The notes below the pieces were generated by a model, which made no database searches, had not been told where the DNA came from, and worked only from the letters and a program-made list of their open reading frames with translations. 42,001 nucleotides of DNA from contig CAMTMC010000021.1 of the NCBI GenBank assembly GCA_947073515.1, positions 1 through 42,001 on the forward strand, in the 5' to 3' direction. This DNA is from an uncultured bacterium. GTDB lineage: Bacteria > Bacillota > Clostridia > Oscillospirales > Oscillospiraceae. The position numbers and the translations under genes are program-made. Below are positions 24,082-32,026 of the stretch, one piece after another (positions within the stretch are counted from its first letter, which is position 1; each line of letters opens with the position of its first letter).

Positions 24082-25537
24082 TAATATTTTCAATGATTTT
24101 CACAATGTCTGGGTCCATGCCCAGCAGACGGCAGATATTCAGGGCGTCCCGGGGACAGTCTTGCCTGCCCTCCACCCGGTACAGGCCGTAGTTCATGTGC
24201 TGGCTGATCAGCCGCATCCCCATCTCGTCGGAGGCGTTAGTCAGCTCCTTTTGGAGGCGCTCCACGTCCAGCTCCTTCAGGCCGATGACCTGGTAGTGGG
24301 CGCTGCCCCACTGGACCACGTTGTCGTAGTGGGTGGCCAGCACGGTGATGGCGTTCTGGCCGTTGAGATACCGGGTGACAGCCTGGACGATGGCGGCCCC
24401 CTCGTCAGGGTTGGTGCCCCGGGCGAACTCGTCCAGCAGGATGAAGGCGAAGCCGTCGCTCAACTGCCGCATCACCTGGTTGAAGCGGACGATCTCCCCG
24501 CCGAAGCTGGACAGCCCCCGGTCGATGGACTCCAGATCCTCGGAGACGATGTGCATGTGGTCAAACAGGGGGCAGGAGGCCCGCTTGGCAAAGGGGAAAA
24601 ACCCGCAGTGGGTGAGCAGCACGTTCAGGGCGATGGTTTTCATCGCCACGCTCTTGCCGCCCATGTTGGCCCCGGTGATCACCGCCGCCCCCCGTTCCAG
24701 GGCGATGGACACCGGCGTGAAGGATTTATTCCGCTCCCGCAGCAGGTCGGCCAGCCGGGGGTTGACCATGTCCTCCATGTCCAGGGCGTGCCGGGTGAGG
24801 GTGGGCATCACCCCGCCGTACCGCTTGGCCAGCCGGGCCTTCTCCACGGTCAGGTCGATCTCGCCGATCATGTCCATGTTGTGGAGCATGGCGGGGACGT
24901 GGGGGGCAAGGGCGGAGGACAGCTCCTTGCGGACGCGGATCTCCTCCAGCTCCTCCTCGGCGGCCACCCGGGCCCGCCGGGCCTGGAGCTCCTCCCGCTG
25001 GTCCCCGGCGGGGAGGCGGCGGATTTGCTCCTCCAGCTCCCGCTTGTCCTTGCGCAGGGAGCGCAGCAGGGGGGAGCGGTTGTCCCCGATGAAGAAGGAG
25101 GCCACCCGGCTGCCCTCCGGGTCCAGCAGATCCAGGGCGGGGGAGGTGTCCTCCAGGGAGACGCCCTCCCACTGGAACACGGACTGAACCTCTTGGAACA
25201 GGGGGTAGATCTCCCCACACCGGAGCAGGAAGCACTTGACCTCAAAGAGCTCGATCTCGTTGAGGGCGGTCTCCCGGCATTTCAAAACGGTGGGGCGGAT
25301 ATCCTTCACCGTCATAAACACCCGCAGCATCTGCCGCAGGGCCTTTTGGCAGGTATCCTCCCCGTCCAGCGTCCGCTGGATGTTGGACAGCTGGCGGGTC
25401 AATTCCGGCCGGTCCCCGGGCTGGAGGGGCCCCAGCTCCCGAACCCGCTGGGCGCCGTAGGGGGAGTTGGGCTGGAGCTGGTCCAGCACGTACTGAAAGC
25501 CGATATTCTCTTTTTGAGCGAAGGTCAGTGTAATCAT
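24068..25537 (-). CDS. kamC: MutS-like ATPase, probable lysine 5,6-aminomutase reactivase subunit KamC
   Basis: 489 residues. The C half is a MutS-type ATPase: Walker A GANMGGKS (289-296), Walker B 'FAFILLDEFARGTNPDEG' and the D-loop/switch 'ATHYDN'. The N half has a long helical clamp region, but the mismatch-recognition domain of true MutS is absent, so a role in mismatch repair is unlikely. In lysine-fermenting bacteria this gene accompanies kamB, and the pair is regarded as an ATP-dependent reactivase that removes damaged cobalamin from KamDE. The ATG overlaps kamB (ATGA). The 3' end contains the -35 box of the next operon. Function is by family context. Confidence 0.82.
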   Translation of the reverse strand: MITLTFAQKENIGFQYVLDQLQPNSPYGAQRVRELGPLQPGDRPELTRQLSNIQRTLDGEDTCQKALRQMLRVFMTVKDIRPTVLKCRETALNEIELFEVKCFLLRCGEIYPLFQEVQSVFQWEGVSLEDTSPALDLLDPEGSRVASFFIGDNRSPLLRSLRKDKRELEEQIRRLPAGDQREELQARRARVAAEEELEEIRVRKELSSALAPHVPAMLHNMDMIGEIDLTVEKARLAKRYGGVMPTLTRHALDMEDMVNPRLADLLRERNKSFTPVSIALERGAAVITGANMGGKSVAMKTIALNVLLTHCGFFPFAKRASCPLFDHMHIVSEDLESIDRGLSSFGGEIVRFNQVMRQLSDGFAFILLDEFARGTNPDEGAAIVQAVTRYLNGQNAITVLATHYDNVVQWGSAHYQVIGLKELDVERLQKELTNASDEMGMRLISQHMNYGLYRVEGRQDCPRDALNICRLLGMDPDIVKIIENIIDKP

Positions 25538-26562
25538 ATGGCGTCCTCCCGCGCGTTGATGACCGGCAGGCCCACCCGGGCTTCCATCCGGGCCATCAGC
25601 TCATCCTTGTTGAAGTGGTAGCCGTAGGCGGAGAAGGGGTTGATCGCCAGGGCCACCAGGTTGACGTTGTCCAGCACCCGCAGATCCACCCCCCGGCGGC
25701 CCAGCCGCTGGAAGTTGTCCGGGCTGAGCAAAATTTTGCTGCTGTCCCGCACTACAAAGGTCAGGCCCTCCAGCTTCTCGCTGGACATGATGAGGGGCTT
25801 GACGGCGAAGTCGGTGAGGGCCCCGCCGAAGAAGATGGAGCAGGCCCCGGCGGCCTCCTCCCGGCGCAGGGCGTCGGGGACCGCCAGCCCGGCGGGGAGG
25901 GTCCAGCTCCCCTGTTCCCCGGCGATGACGGTGGCCCGGGGGTCGTCCAGCTCCGCCGTGGCCCGGCGCAGGGCGCCGTCTTCTGTCTCCGGCAGGGTGA
26001 GCAGCTGGCAATAGTAGGCGGTGTCCTCCACCACCGTGTCGATGTTCTTGTTGTAGGAGGCCCCGGTACACAAAATGGTGGCCTCGGTCACCGACCGGCT
26101 GCACAGGGTTTTGCGGCTGAGGGCCCCGTCAATAAGCACCACGTCCGCCCCGAACTGGAAAAAGTCCTCCCGGAGCCGGGCCAGCTGGCTGGTGGCCGAG
26201 GGGCCGGCCAGCTGGACGCTGCCGTCGCTCCTGGCCCGGAGGAGGATCACCTCACCCATGGGGGTGGACACGCCGGTGGCGGCCAGGATTTCCCGGGACA
26301 CGTCGCAGTGGCGGAGGATCAGGTCGGACGCGGTGGCCACCAAAGTGCCCTCCCGGATGTAGATGCCCGGCTTTTTGGTGCCGGTGACCAGGTCCTTGTC
26401 CTCCCCGTCCCGGCCGATGGAGGTGAGGGCCAGCCGCTGGCCGCCGCCCGCCAGCTCCCGGATGATCCGGTTGAGCACGGTGGTCTTGCCGGCGTTCTTG
26501 CACATGCCGATGATGGAGATGGAGCGGTACGGCTCGATCAGTGTGCTGATGGTTGGTTTCAT
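25534..26562 (-). CDS. kamB: P-loop protein, probable lysine 5,6-aminomutase reactivase subunit KamB
   Basis: 342 residues. A Walker A motif GMCKNAGKTT (19-28) follows a short beta strand, and 'GADVVLIDGAL' near the middle fits a Walker B strand, so it is a SIMIBI-like P-loop NTPase. The fold beyond the nucleotide site is not one I recognise. It is coupled to kamC by a four-base overlap, and this pair adjoins the kam operon in lysine fermenters, where it is thought to reactivate the aminomutase. The pair has its own promoter and lies upstream of the riboswitches, so reactivase supply should not depend on them. Confidence 0.78.
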   Translation of the reverse strand: MKPTISTLIEPYRSISIIGMCKNAGKTTVLNRIIRELAGGGQRLALTSIGRDGEDKDLVTGTKKPGIYIREGTLVATASDLILRHCDVSREILAATGVSTPMGEVILLRARSDGSVQLAGPSATSQLARLREDFFQFGADVVLIDGALSRKTLCSRSVTEATILCTGASYNKNIDTVVEDTAYYCQLLTLPETEDGALRRATAELDDPRATVIAGEQGSWTLPAGLAVPDALRREEAAGACSIFFGGALTDFAVKPLIMSSEKLEGLTFVVRDSSKILLSPDNFQRLGRRGVDLRVLDNVNLVALAINPFSAYGYHFNKDELMARMEARVGLPVINAREDAI

Positions 26563-26589
26563 GCGCTTCCCAGCCCTTCTGCCCCGGTT

Positions 26590-26611
26590 GGGCGGGGCGT
26601 GCTCCCCGCCC
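26590..26611 (-). other. GC-rich hairpin in the kamB leader
   Basis: GGGCGGGG and CCCCGCCC pair perfectly over 8 bp with a 6-base loop, between the kamB promoter and its ATG. It could affect message stability or ribosome access. No switch partner is seen. Confidence 0.45.
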
Positions 26612-26645
26612 GGCGGCGGGGGATACGAGGATACTTCACAACTTT

Positions 26646-26675
26646 ATGCTACCATTTGCCGGGGCGGTATGTCAA
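26646..26675 (-). promoter_or_regulatory. Promoter for kamB-kamC
   Basis: On the minus strand TTGACA (26675-26670), an 18-base spacer and TAGCAT (26651-26646), about 85 bases before the kamB ATG. The outer end of palindromic element B lies 15 bases upstream of the -35 box. Confidence 0.65.
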
Positions 26676-26690
26676 TAGTGAATAAACTTG

Positions 26691-26850
26691 GAAGCTGTAC
26701 CAATCGCCTCAGCCCAGATCTTCACGGCTAAAATTGCCTGTGGCCGCGTGAAAAAATCTTGAAATCCACCCAGGATTCCTGCGCTTTTTTGCCTTGCCAC
26801 AGACAATTTTAGCTCGTGCGTCTCTATACTTCGGCGAATGGTACAGCTTC
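26691..26850. repeat. Long imperfect palindrome (element B) sharing a 30-base apex with element A
   Basis: GAAGCTGTACCA at 26691 recurs as the reverse complement ending at 26850. The inner arms GCTAAAATTGCCTGTGGC (26727-26744) and 26796-26813 pair at 17 of 18 positions. The central 26754-26783 is identical to 6686-6715 of element A, in the same orientation. The arms differ from those of A yet pair internally. It stands between the divergent promoters of kamB and the DMT gene. The remaining sequence to 26960 shows no gene. Confidence 0.78.
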
Positions 26851-26960
26851 TGAGACGGTGTCCCAAGAGGGAGCGTTTTGATCCCTGCTCCTCCCGCCGG
26901 CCCCGGGGGAAACACGGCAGTAAATCTTCCCGGCGGACCCTCCCTGGGGAGCCGCCCGCA

Positions 26961-26989
26961 TTGACAAGCGGCCAGTTTCATGGTAGTTT
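26961..26989 (+). promoter_or_regulatory. Promoter for the DMT permease gene
   Basis: TTGACA (26961-26966), a 17-base spacer and TAGTTT (26984-26989), 33 bases before the ATG at 27023. Confidence 0.65.
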
Positions 26990-27022
26990 AAGGACAGACA
27001 GAAAACGATAGGGGGAGAGACA

Positions 27023-27916
27023 ATGGCACAGCAGTACAAGGGCAGCGTTTTGCTGCTACTTACCGCCATGATCTGGGGCGCGGCCCTTGTGGCCCAGAGC
27101 GTGAGCATGGATTTGATCGGGCCGTTTACCTTCCAGTGCGCCCGGTCCATCCTGGGGGCGCTGGTCCTGCTGCCAGTGATTGCGGTGTTCAGCCGGGACA
27201 AGGGCGGGGAGGCCAAGCCCCCGGTGGAGCGGAAGACCCAGTGGACCGCTGGCCTGCTGTGCGGCGTGATTTTCTTCGCCGCCTGCGGCCTGCAGCAGTG
27301 CGGGCTGGTGTACACCACGGCGGGGAAGGCCGGCTTCATCACCGCCCTGTACATCGTGCTGGTCCCCATCGCCGGGATCTTTTTCCACCGGAAGGTGGGC
27401 TGGAACGTGTGGACCGGCGTGGTGATCGGGGTGGTGGGGCTCTACCTGCTGTGCGTCACGGAGAGCTTCTCCGTGGGCGAGGGGGATCTGCTGGTGTGCC
27501 TGGGCGCCTTCGCCTTTGGCGCCCACATCCTGGTCATCGACCACTTCAGCCCCAAGGTGGACGGGGTGAAGCTGTCCTGTATGCAGTTCGCCGTCAATGC
27601 GGCCCTCAGCGGGGTTTGTATGCTGCTGTTTGAGCGGCCCTCTATGTCCACCGTCCTGGACTGCTGGCTGCCCATCGTGTACGCCGGCGTCCTGTCCGGG
27701 GGGCTGGCCTACACCTTGCAGATCATCGGCCAGCGGTACACCAGCCCCACGGTGGCCTCTCTGATTCTCAGCCTGGAGTCGGTGTTCGCCGTGCTGTTCG
27801 GCTGGCTGCTGCTCCATGAGGCCCTGTCCGGCCGGGAGCTGGCCGGCTGCGCGCTGATGTTCGCCGCCATTGTTCTAGCCCAGCTCCCCTTCCACTCCAG
27901 GGGGGAACTGGAATAG
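27023..27916 (+). CDS. DMT superfamily (EamA) permease
   Basis: 297 residues with about ten hydrophobic helices and the internal EamA duplication. The N half begins 'GSVLLLLTAMIWGAALVAQSVSM', and the C half has 'LSGGLAYTLQIIGQRYTSPTVASLILSLESVFAVLFGWLLL', a typical family ending. Members export amino acids or other metabolites, and the substrate is unknown here. GGGGGAGAG is the SD. Single-gene unit with its own promoter and terminator, divergent from kamB. Confidence 0.87.
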   Translation: MAQQYKGSVLLLLTAMIWGAALVAQSVSMDLIGPFTFQCARSILGALVLLPVIAVFSRDKGGEAKPPVERKTQWTAGLLCGVIFFAACGLQQCGLVYTTAGKAGFITALYIVLVPIAGIFFHRKVGWNVWTGVVIGVVGLYLLCVTESFSVGEGDLLVCLGAFAFGAHILVIDHFSPKVDGVKLSCMQFAVNAALSGVCMLLFERPSMSTVLDCWLPIVYAGVLSGGLAYTLQIIGQRYTSPTVASLILSLESVFAVLFGWLLLHEALSGRELAGCALMFAAIVLAQLPFHSRGELE

Positions 27917-27942
27917 AGTCCGCCAAACGCCCAGTATGCAGG

Positions 27943-27973
27943 ATGCCGCCCAAACACTGGGCGGCGTCTTTTG
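27943..27973 (+). terminator. Terminator of the DMT gene
   Basis: ATGCCGCCCA and TGGGCGGCGT pair over 10 bp (one T-G) around AACAC, followed by CTTTT. Confidence 0.8.
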
Positions 27974-28074
27974 CCGTTGGATGCCTGGATGGATGGAAAA
28001 TGGGCGAGAAAATACCGGTATCATTGAAAAAAACAATAAATAGAGAAAAATCCCGGTTGATACAGAATATCGTT

Positions 28075-28103
28075 TTGACAGCGGAGCGCCCTGTTGATAC
28101 AAT
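28075..28103 (+). promoter_or_regulatory. Promoter for the DUF1847 gene
   Basis: TTGACA (28075-28080), a 17-base spacer and TACAAT (28098-28103). The transcript would carry element C in its 5' leader before the GTG at 28283. Between 27974 and 28074 I see nothing else. Confidence 0.7.
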
Positions 28104-28124
28104 AGGACGAATTTCATGAATAAA

Positions 28125-28260
28125 TAGCAATCATCAGAATTTGTAACAACTTGTAGGGGCGGATATCATCCGCCCACTTCTAAAAGGCTGCTGAATATGA
28201 ATTGCGGGCGGGTAATACCCGCCCCTACGGAGGTTTTGTCAACATTTCTGATGACTGCTA
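28125..28260. repeat. Palindromic element C (MITE-like), within a 5' leader
   Basis: The left end TAGCAATCATCAGAA is mirrored by TTCTGATGACTGCTA at the right end. Inner arms GTAGGGGCGGATATCATCC and its counterpart CGGGTAATACCCGCCCCTAC are also complementary, and GGGCGGGTAATACCCGCCC is a palindrome by itself. The family differs from elements A and B. No transposase is encoded. Confidence 0.7.
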
Positions 28261-28282
28261 AAAAAGAAGGGGGATACATACT

Positions 28283-28915
28283 GTGGAGCAGCGTTCCTAC
28301 CAGTGCGCCAACTGTGCCCGCCAGGGCTGCAAGTCCCACCAGATGGACAAAACCATGCCGGTCTGTCCCTGCAAGAACCAACCGGTCCAGGAGCGGGCCA
28401 AGGAGCTCTATCAGGAGGAGGAGAACCGCCATATCGCCTACACCTCCGCCCTGGTGGAGCAGGAGGGCTACGGGCGGCTGTGCCGGATGGAGGAGATCAT
28501 GGACTTCGCCCGCCGGGCGGGCTACCGGAAGCTGGGCCTGGTGTTCTGCTCCGGGCTGAAGGAGGAGGCCAATATGGTGACCAAAATCCTGTCCGGCAAC
28601 GGCTTTGAGGTGGTTTCCGTCATCTGTAAGAACGGCGCCATCCCCAAGTCCTTCCTGGGCCTCACCGATGGGCAGACCCTGTCCGGCTGTGCCGACGAGG
28701 TGATGTGCAACCCCATTGGGCAGGCCCTGCTGATGAACGAGGAGGGGACCCAGCTGAACATCCTGCTGGGCCTGTGCGTGGGCCACGACACCCTGGCCCT
28801 GAAGTATCTGGAGGCCCCCACCACCGTGCTGGCGGTGAAGGACCGGGTCACCGGCCACAACCCCCTGGCCGCCATCTATATGGCCGAGGGCTACTACAAG
28901 AAGCGTTTTTTCTAG
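28283..28915 (+). CDS. DUF1847 cysteine-rich, probable metal-binding protein
   Basis: 210 residues from a GTG with AAGGGGG nine bases upstream. The N-terminus is rich in Cys (CANCARQGC, then CPC), as in DUF1847 proteins, which are thought to bind metal or a cluster. The C part has a repeated Rossmann-like pattern ('YRKLGLVFCSGLKEEANMVTKILSGNGFEVVSVICKNG') and ends with 'VLAVKDRVTGHNPLAAIY'. Biochemical function is not established. A palindromic element occupies its leader. The PHP gene follows 97 bases later and may share the transcript. Confidence 0.82.
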   Translation: MEQRSYQCANCARQGCKSHQMDKTMPVCPCKNQPVQERAKELYQEEENRHIAYTSALVEQEGYGRLCRMEEIMDFARRAGYRKLGLVFCSGLKEEANMVTKILSGNGFEVVSVICKNGAIPKSFLGLTDGQTLSGCADEVMCNPIGQALLMNEEGTQLNILLGLCVGHDTLALKYLEAPTTVLAVKDRVTGHNPLAAIYMAEGYYKKRFF

Positions 28916-29012
28916 CGGGAGCCGCGCGTAGTTCCATTTTTTAAGGAAATTCGGAGCTTTCAGACAGACTTTGGCTCTCCGTGTGGAGTTTGAGGGAAGG
29001 AGAACGAAAACC

Positions 29013-29642
29013 ATGTTTGTAGACCTGCATGTCCATGAGCGCGCCTTTTCCTTGGACAGTGAGATGACCCTGGCCCAGATTGTGGCCCGGGCCCGGGAAA
29101 TGGGGATGGGCGGGGTATGCGTCACCGACCACGACAGCCTGGGCATCCGGGAGGAGGCCGCCCGGTACTCCCGGGAGGTGAATTTCCCTATCTTCGTGGG
29201 AGTGGAGGTGCTGACCGTCCAGGGGGATATTGTGGCCTTCGGCTCCCCCTATGCCTTCCAGCCCCGGACCATTGACGCCCAGGAGTTTATCAACTACGTC
29301 CACTGTAACGGCGGGGCCTGCTTCAGCGCCCACCCCTTCCGCAACAACCAGCGGGGGCTGGAGGAGCACCTGGCCGCCCTGCGGGGGCTGGACGGGGTGG
29401 AGGTCCTCAACGGCAGCACCACCCTGGAGGCCAACCGCACCGCCCTGGAGTACGCCCAGAAGTATGGCATCCAGCCCCTGGGGGCCAGCGACGCCCACTG
29501 CCTGTCCCAGCTGGGCAAATACGTCACCTGGATGCCGGAGGAGCCCAAAGACCTGGAGAGCTTCATCCGGACGCTCCGGTCTGGGACATGCCGCCCCGCC
29601 ATCTGGGAGGACGGAGCTTTCCGGGTTGTGGACACCTTCTGA
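29013..29642 (+). CDS. PHP-domain metal-dependent phosphoesterase
   Basis: 209 residues from the ATG at 29013 (AAGGAG upstream). The first PHP motif is 'FVDLHVHERAFSLDSEMT' (HxH metal ligands), followed by 'GVCVTDHDS' with its His, 'CFSAHPFR' and a terminal 'GASDAHCLSQLG' with the last ligands. This compact form resembles stand-alone PHP hydrolases acting on nucleotides or phosphorylated metabolites. Such a gene is often found near murB and rapZ in Clostridia, and here it stands a few genes upstream of them. Substrate unknown. Confidence 0.85.
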   Translation: MFVDLHVHERAFSLDSEMTLAQIVARAREMGMGGVCVTDHDSLGIREEAARYSREVNFPIFVGVEVLTVQGDIVAFGSPYAFQPRTIDAQEFINYVHCNGGACFSAHPFRNNQRGLEEHLAALRGLDGVEVLNGSTTLEANRTALEYAQKYGIQPLGASDAHCLSQLGKYVTWMPEEPKDLESFIRTLRSGTCRPAIWEDGAFRVVDTF

Positions 29643-29646
29643 TATA

Positions 29647-29673
29647 GGGCGGCGGCACATTTTGCCGCCGCCC
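29647..29673 (+). terminator. Hairpin after the PHP gene
   Basis: An 11-bp perfect stem GGGCGGCGGCA/TGCCGCCGCCC lies just after the stop codon. The T tract is poor, so termination may be partial. The rest of the gap to 29948 also holds a 9-bp hairpin at 29768-29796 and a promoter. Confidence 0.55.
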
Positions 29674-29839
29674 TCCTGATTACCAGTCAGTGCGGGCTGC
29701 CCCTTGTCAATCGAAGGTAACGTCCCGGGGGTTATCGGAAGTGTCCAAACTGCGGAAATTTGATTGAGGTTTCCCCCGCCGGAGGCAGGGAAACCTGTAA
29801 ATAAATCTTCTTGCGGACACGCCTGGCCCATCCTTTATC

Positions 29840-29868
29840 TTGCGTATTTTCAAAAAATAGGATATACT
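29840..29868 (+). promoter_or_regulatory. Promoter for hprK-glucokinase
   Basis: TTGCGT (29840-29845), a 17-base spacer and TATACT (29863-29868), about 80 bases before the GTG of hprK. Confidence 0.6.
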
Positions 29869-29948
29869 GGCAATGTCAGCGTACCAGAACGCCCAGGGGC
29901 GTTTGACCATAGACGAGGGAGACACATCTTGTTAAGGAGGGGAATTTC

Positions 29949-30899
29949 GTGGAAGACAATGCCAGAAGCGTGAAATTAGGGGAGATTATTCAGGAATTTG
30001 GTCTGGAGATCCTCCACCAGGGGGCCGATTACGCGGATGTCCCCCTGCGGACGGTAGACGTGAACCGCCCCGGCCTGCCCCTGACGGGATTTTTTGAGCA
30101 CTTTGACACCGGGCGCCTGCTGCTGTTTGGCCTGACGGAGAGCGCCTACCTGGCCGGCCTCACCCCCCAGGAGCGCCTGGACCGGTTCAATCGCCTGCTG
30201 GCCTACCCGGTGCCCGCCCTGATTTTTACCCGGGGGCTGGAGCCCTCGCCTGAGTGCATGGCCATGGCGGAGAAGCACAACCGGACGGTGCTGCGCACCC
30301 AGACCCAGGCCTCTGAGTTTATGAGCGCCCTCATCAGCAGCCTGCACAACCACCTGGCCCCCCGGGTGACCCAGTCGGGGGTCATGATGGAGATCTACGG
30401 CGAGGGCGTCCTGATCCGGGGGGAGTCGGGGGTGGGGAAGAGCGAGGTGGCCATTGAGCTGATTAAGCGGGGCCACCGCCTCATCGCTGACGACGCCGTG
30501 GAGATCAAAGAGACCGACCACACGACCCTGATGGCCACCGCGCCGGAGCTGATCCGGGGCTATATGGAGCTGAGGGGCATCGGCGTGGTGGATGTCAGCC
30601 GCCTGCTGGGCATGGGGGCCATCAAAATGGAGCAGCAGATCGACCTGGTCATCAACCTGGAGCCCTGGGACGACAAGGCGGTGTACGACCGCTTTGGCCT
30701 GGAGGCCAGCTTCACCGAGATCCTGGGGATCCAGGTGCCGGCGGCCACCATCCCGGTGAAGCCGGGGCGGAACCTGGCCAGCATCGTGGAGGTAGCGGCC
30801 ATGAACAACCGCAACCGCAAAATGGGACACAACGCGGCCCTGGAGCTGACCCACCGGATGGATCAGCACTTCAGGACCGCGGGAGAGGGAGGACAGTAA
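29949..30899 (+). CDS. hprK: HPr kinase/phosphorylase
   Basis: 316 residues. It phosphorylates Ser46 of HPr (and reverses this), the master input of carbon catabolite control in low-GC Gram-positive bacteria. Walker A GESGVGKS at 158-165, the HPrK family signature 'RGIGVVDVSRLLGMGAI' and 'PVKPGRNLASIVEVAAMNNR' near the C-terminus are present. The GTG start with GGAGGGG upstream is the natural choice. The stop lies 3 bases before the ROK kinase ATG, so the two are co-transcribed, linking HPr control with glucose phosphorylation. Confidence 0.95.
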   Translation: MEDNARSVKLGEIIQEFGLEILHQGADYADVPLRTVDVNRPGLPLTGFFEHFDTGRLLLFGLTESAYLAGLTPQERLDRFNRLLAYPVPALIFTRGLEPSPECMAMAEKHNRTVLRTQTQASEFMSALISSLHNHLAPRVTQSGVMMEIYGEGVLIRGESGVGKSEVAIELIKRGHRLIADDAVEIKETDHTTLMATAPELIRGYMELRGIGVVDVSRLLGMGAIKMEQQIDLVINLEPWDDKAVYDRFGLEASFTEILGIQVPAATIPVKPGRNLASIVEVAAMNNRNRKMGHNAALELTHRMDQHFRTAGEGGQ

Positions 30900-30902
30900 G
30901 GG

Positions 30903-31853
30903 ATGTATTATATCGGCATTGATGTGGGCGGCACCAACCTGGTGGCCGGTCTGGTGAATGAGGCGGGCCGGATTCTGGACAAGGTCAACCACCCGGTGGA
31001 CAAGGCCATGTCGGCGGAGGAGCTGTGCCTGGATCTGGCCCGCATGTCGAAAAAGCTGTGCGAGATGGGGAGCGTGGACTTCAGCCAGATCGAGGCGGTG
31101 GGCGTGGGACTCCCCGGCCTGGTGGACAACGGCGCCGGCGTGGTGGTCCAGACGGTGAACATGGCCTTTGACAACACCCCCCTGCGGGAGATCTTCCAGC
31201 GGGAGTGGGACGTGCCCGTCTTTCTGGGCAACGACGCCAACTGCGCCGCCGCCGGCGAGTATTGGGCCGGGGCGGCCAAGGGCTGTGACCCGGCGGTGGT
31301 GGTCACTCTGGGCACCGGCATCGGCGGCGGCATGGTGGCCAATGGAAAGGTCTTTACGGGCTTCGCCAACTCGGGCATGGAGGTGGGCCACATGATCGTC
31401 CACCCCAACGGGGTGCTGTGCAGCTGCGGCAACCGGGGCTGCTGGGAGCAGTACGGCTCCGCCACCGCCCTCATCCGCCTGACCCAGCTGGAGATGGAGC
31501 GGGACCGGGACAGCGCCATGTGGGAGCTGTGCGAGGGGGACCGCTTCAAGGCCCAGGGCCGCACGCCCTTCGCCGCCGCCCGCCAGGGGGACCCGGCGGC
31601 CAAGCGGGTGCTGGCCGCCTATCTCCAGGGCCTGTCCGTCGGCATCATCAACCTGGTCAACATCCTCCAGCCGGAGATCATCTGCCTGGGCGGCGGCGTC
31701 AGCGGGGCGGAGGACGACCTGCTGCTGGAGCCCCTGCGGGAGCTGGTGATCCAGGGCACCTTCGACAAGAACAACCCCACCCGGCTGGAGCGGGCCTCCC
31801 TGGGCAACGACGCCGGCGTGGTGGGCGCCGCCCTGCTGTGTAACATGCTGTAG
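30903..31853 (+). CDS. ROK family glucokinase
   Basis: 316 residues. It phosphorylates glucose (or a related hexose) with ATP in the cytoplasm. The phosphate-binding loop GIDVGGTN occupies 5-12. 'VGVGLPGLVD', 'LGNDANCAAAGEYWAGAA' with the catalytic Asp, 'VVTLGTGIGGGMVANG', and the zinc motif 'EVGHMIVHP...CSCGNRGCWE' are all present, as in bacterial ROK glucokinases. Separated from hprK by three bases. Substrate preference inside the ROK family is inferred. Confidence 0.9.
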   Translation: MYYIGIDVGGTNLVAGLVNEAGRILDKVNHPVDKAMSAEELCLDLARMSKKLCEMGSVDFSQIEAVGVGLPGLVDNGAGVVVQTVNMAFDNTPLREIFQREWDVPVFLGNDANCAAAGEYWAGAAKGCDPAVVVTLGTGIGGGMVANGKVFTGFANSGMEVGHMIVHPNGVLCSCGNRGCWEQYGSATALIRLTQLEMERDRDSAMWELCEGDRFKAQGRTPFAAARQGDPAAKRVLAAYLQGLSVGIINLVNILQPEIICLGGGVSGAEDDLLLEPLRELVIQGTFDKNNPTRLERASLGNDAGVVGAALLCNML

Positions 31854-31873
31854 AGCAACTGCTCAGAAATTTT

Positions 31874-31906
31874 GGGACCCGGGCCGTGCCCGGGCCCTGT
31901 TTTTTC
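31874..31906 (+). terminator. Terminator after the glucokinase gene
   Basis: CCCGGGC/GCCCGGG with outer GGG/CCC pairs around a 3-base loop, followed by GTTTTTTC. A good Rho-independent terminator. Confidence 0.85.
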
Positions 31907-31937
31907 TGTCTTTGCTATTCTAATTTTCCCGGGAATC

Positions 31938-31946
31938 TGCTATAAT
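31938..31946 (+). promoter_or_regulatory. Extended -10 promoter for the murB operon
   Basis: TGCTATAAT is a perfect extended -10 element (TGnTATAAT) about 80 bases before the murB ATG. No convincing -35 box is seen at 17 bases. Confidence 0.6.
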
Positions 31947-32026
31947 CAAATGGCTTGAAAAGAATCCAAGATTCCGTTTTGTTCACATAGCCATGATTGG
32001 AAATCACATTTGTCTTGGGAGGCCCT

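Noticed and set aside
24068..25537. Reading kamC as a true DNA mismatch repair MutS or MutS2
   Set aside because: The mismatch-recognition domain and the Smr nuclease domain are absent, and the overlap with kamB beside kamDE fits the aminomutase reactivase.
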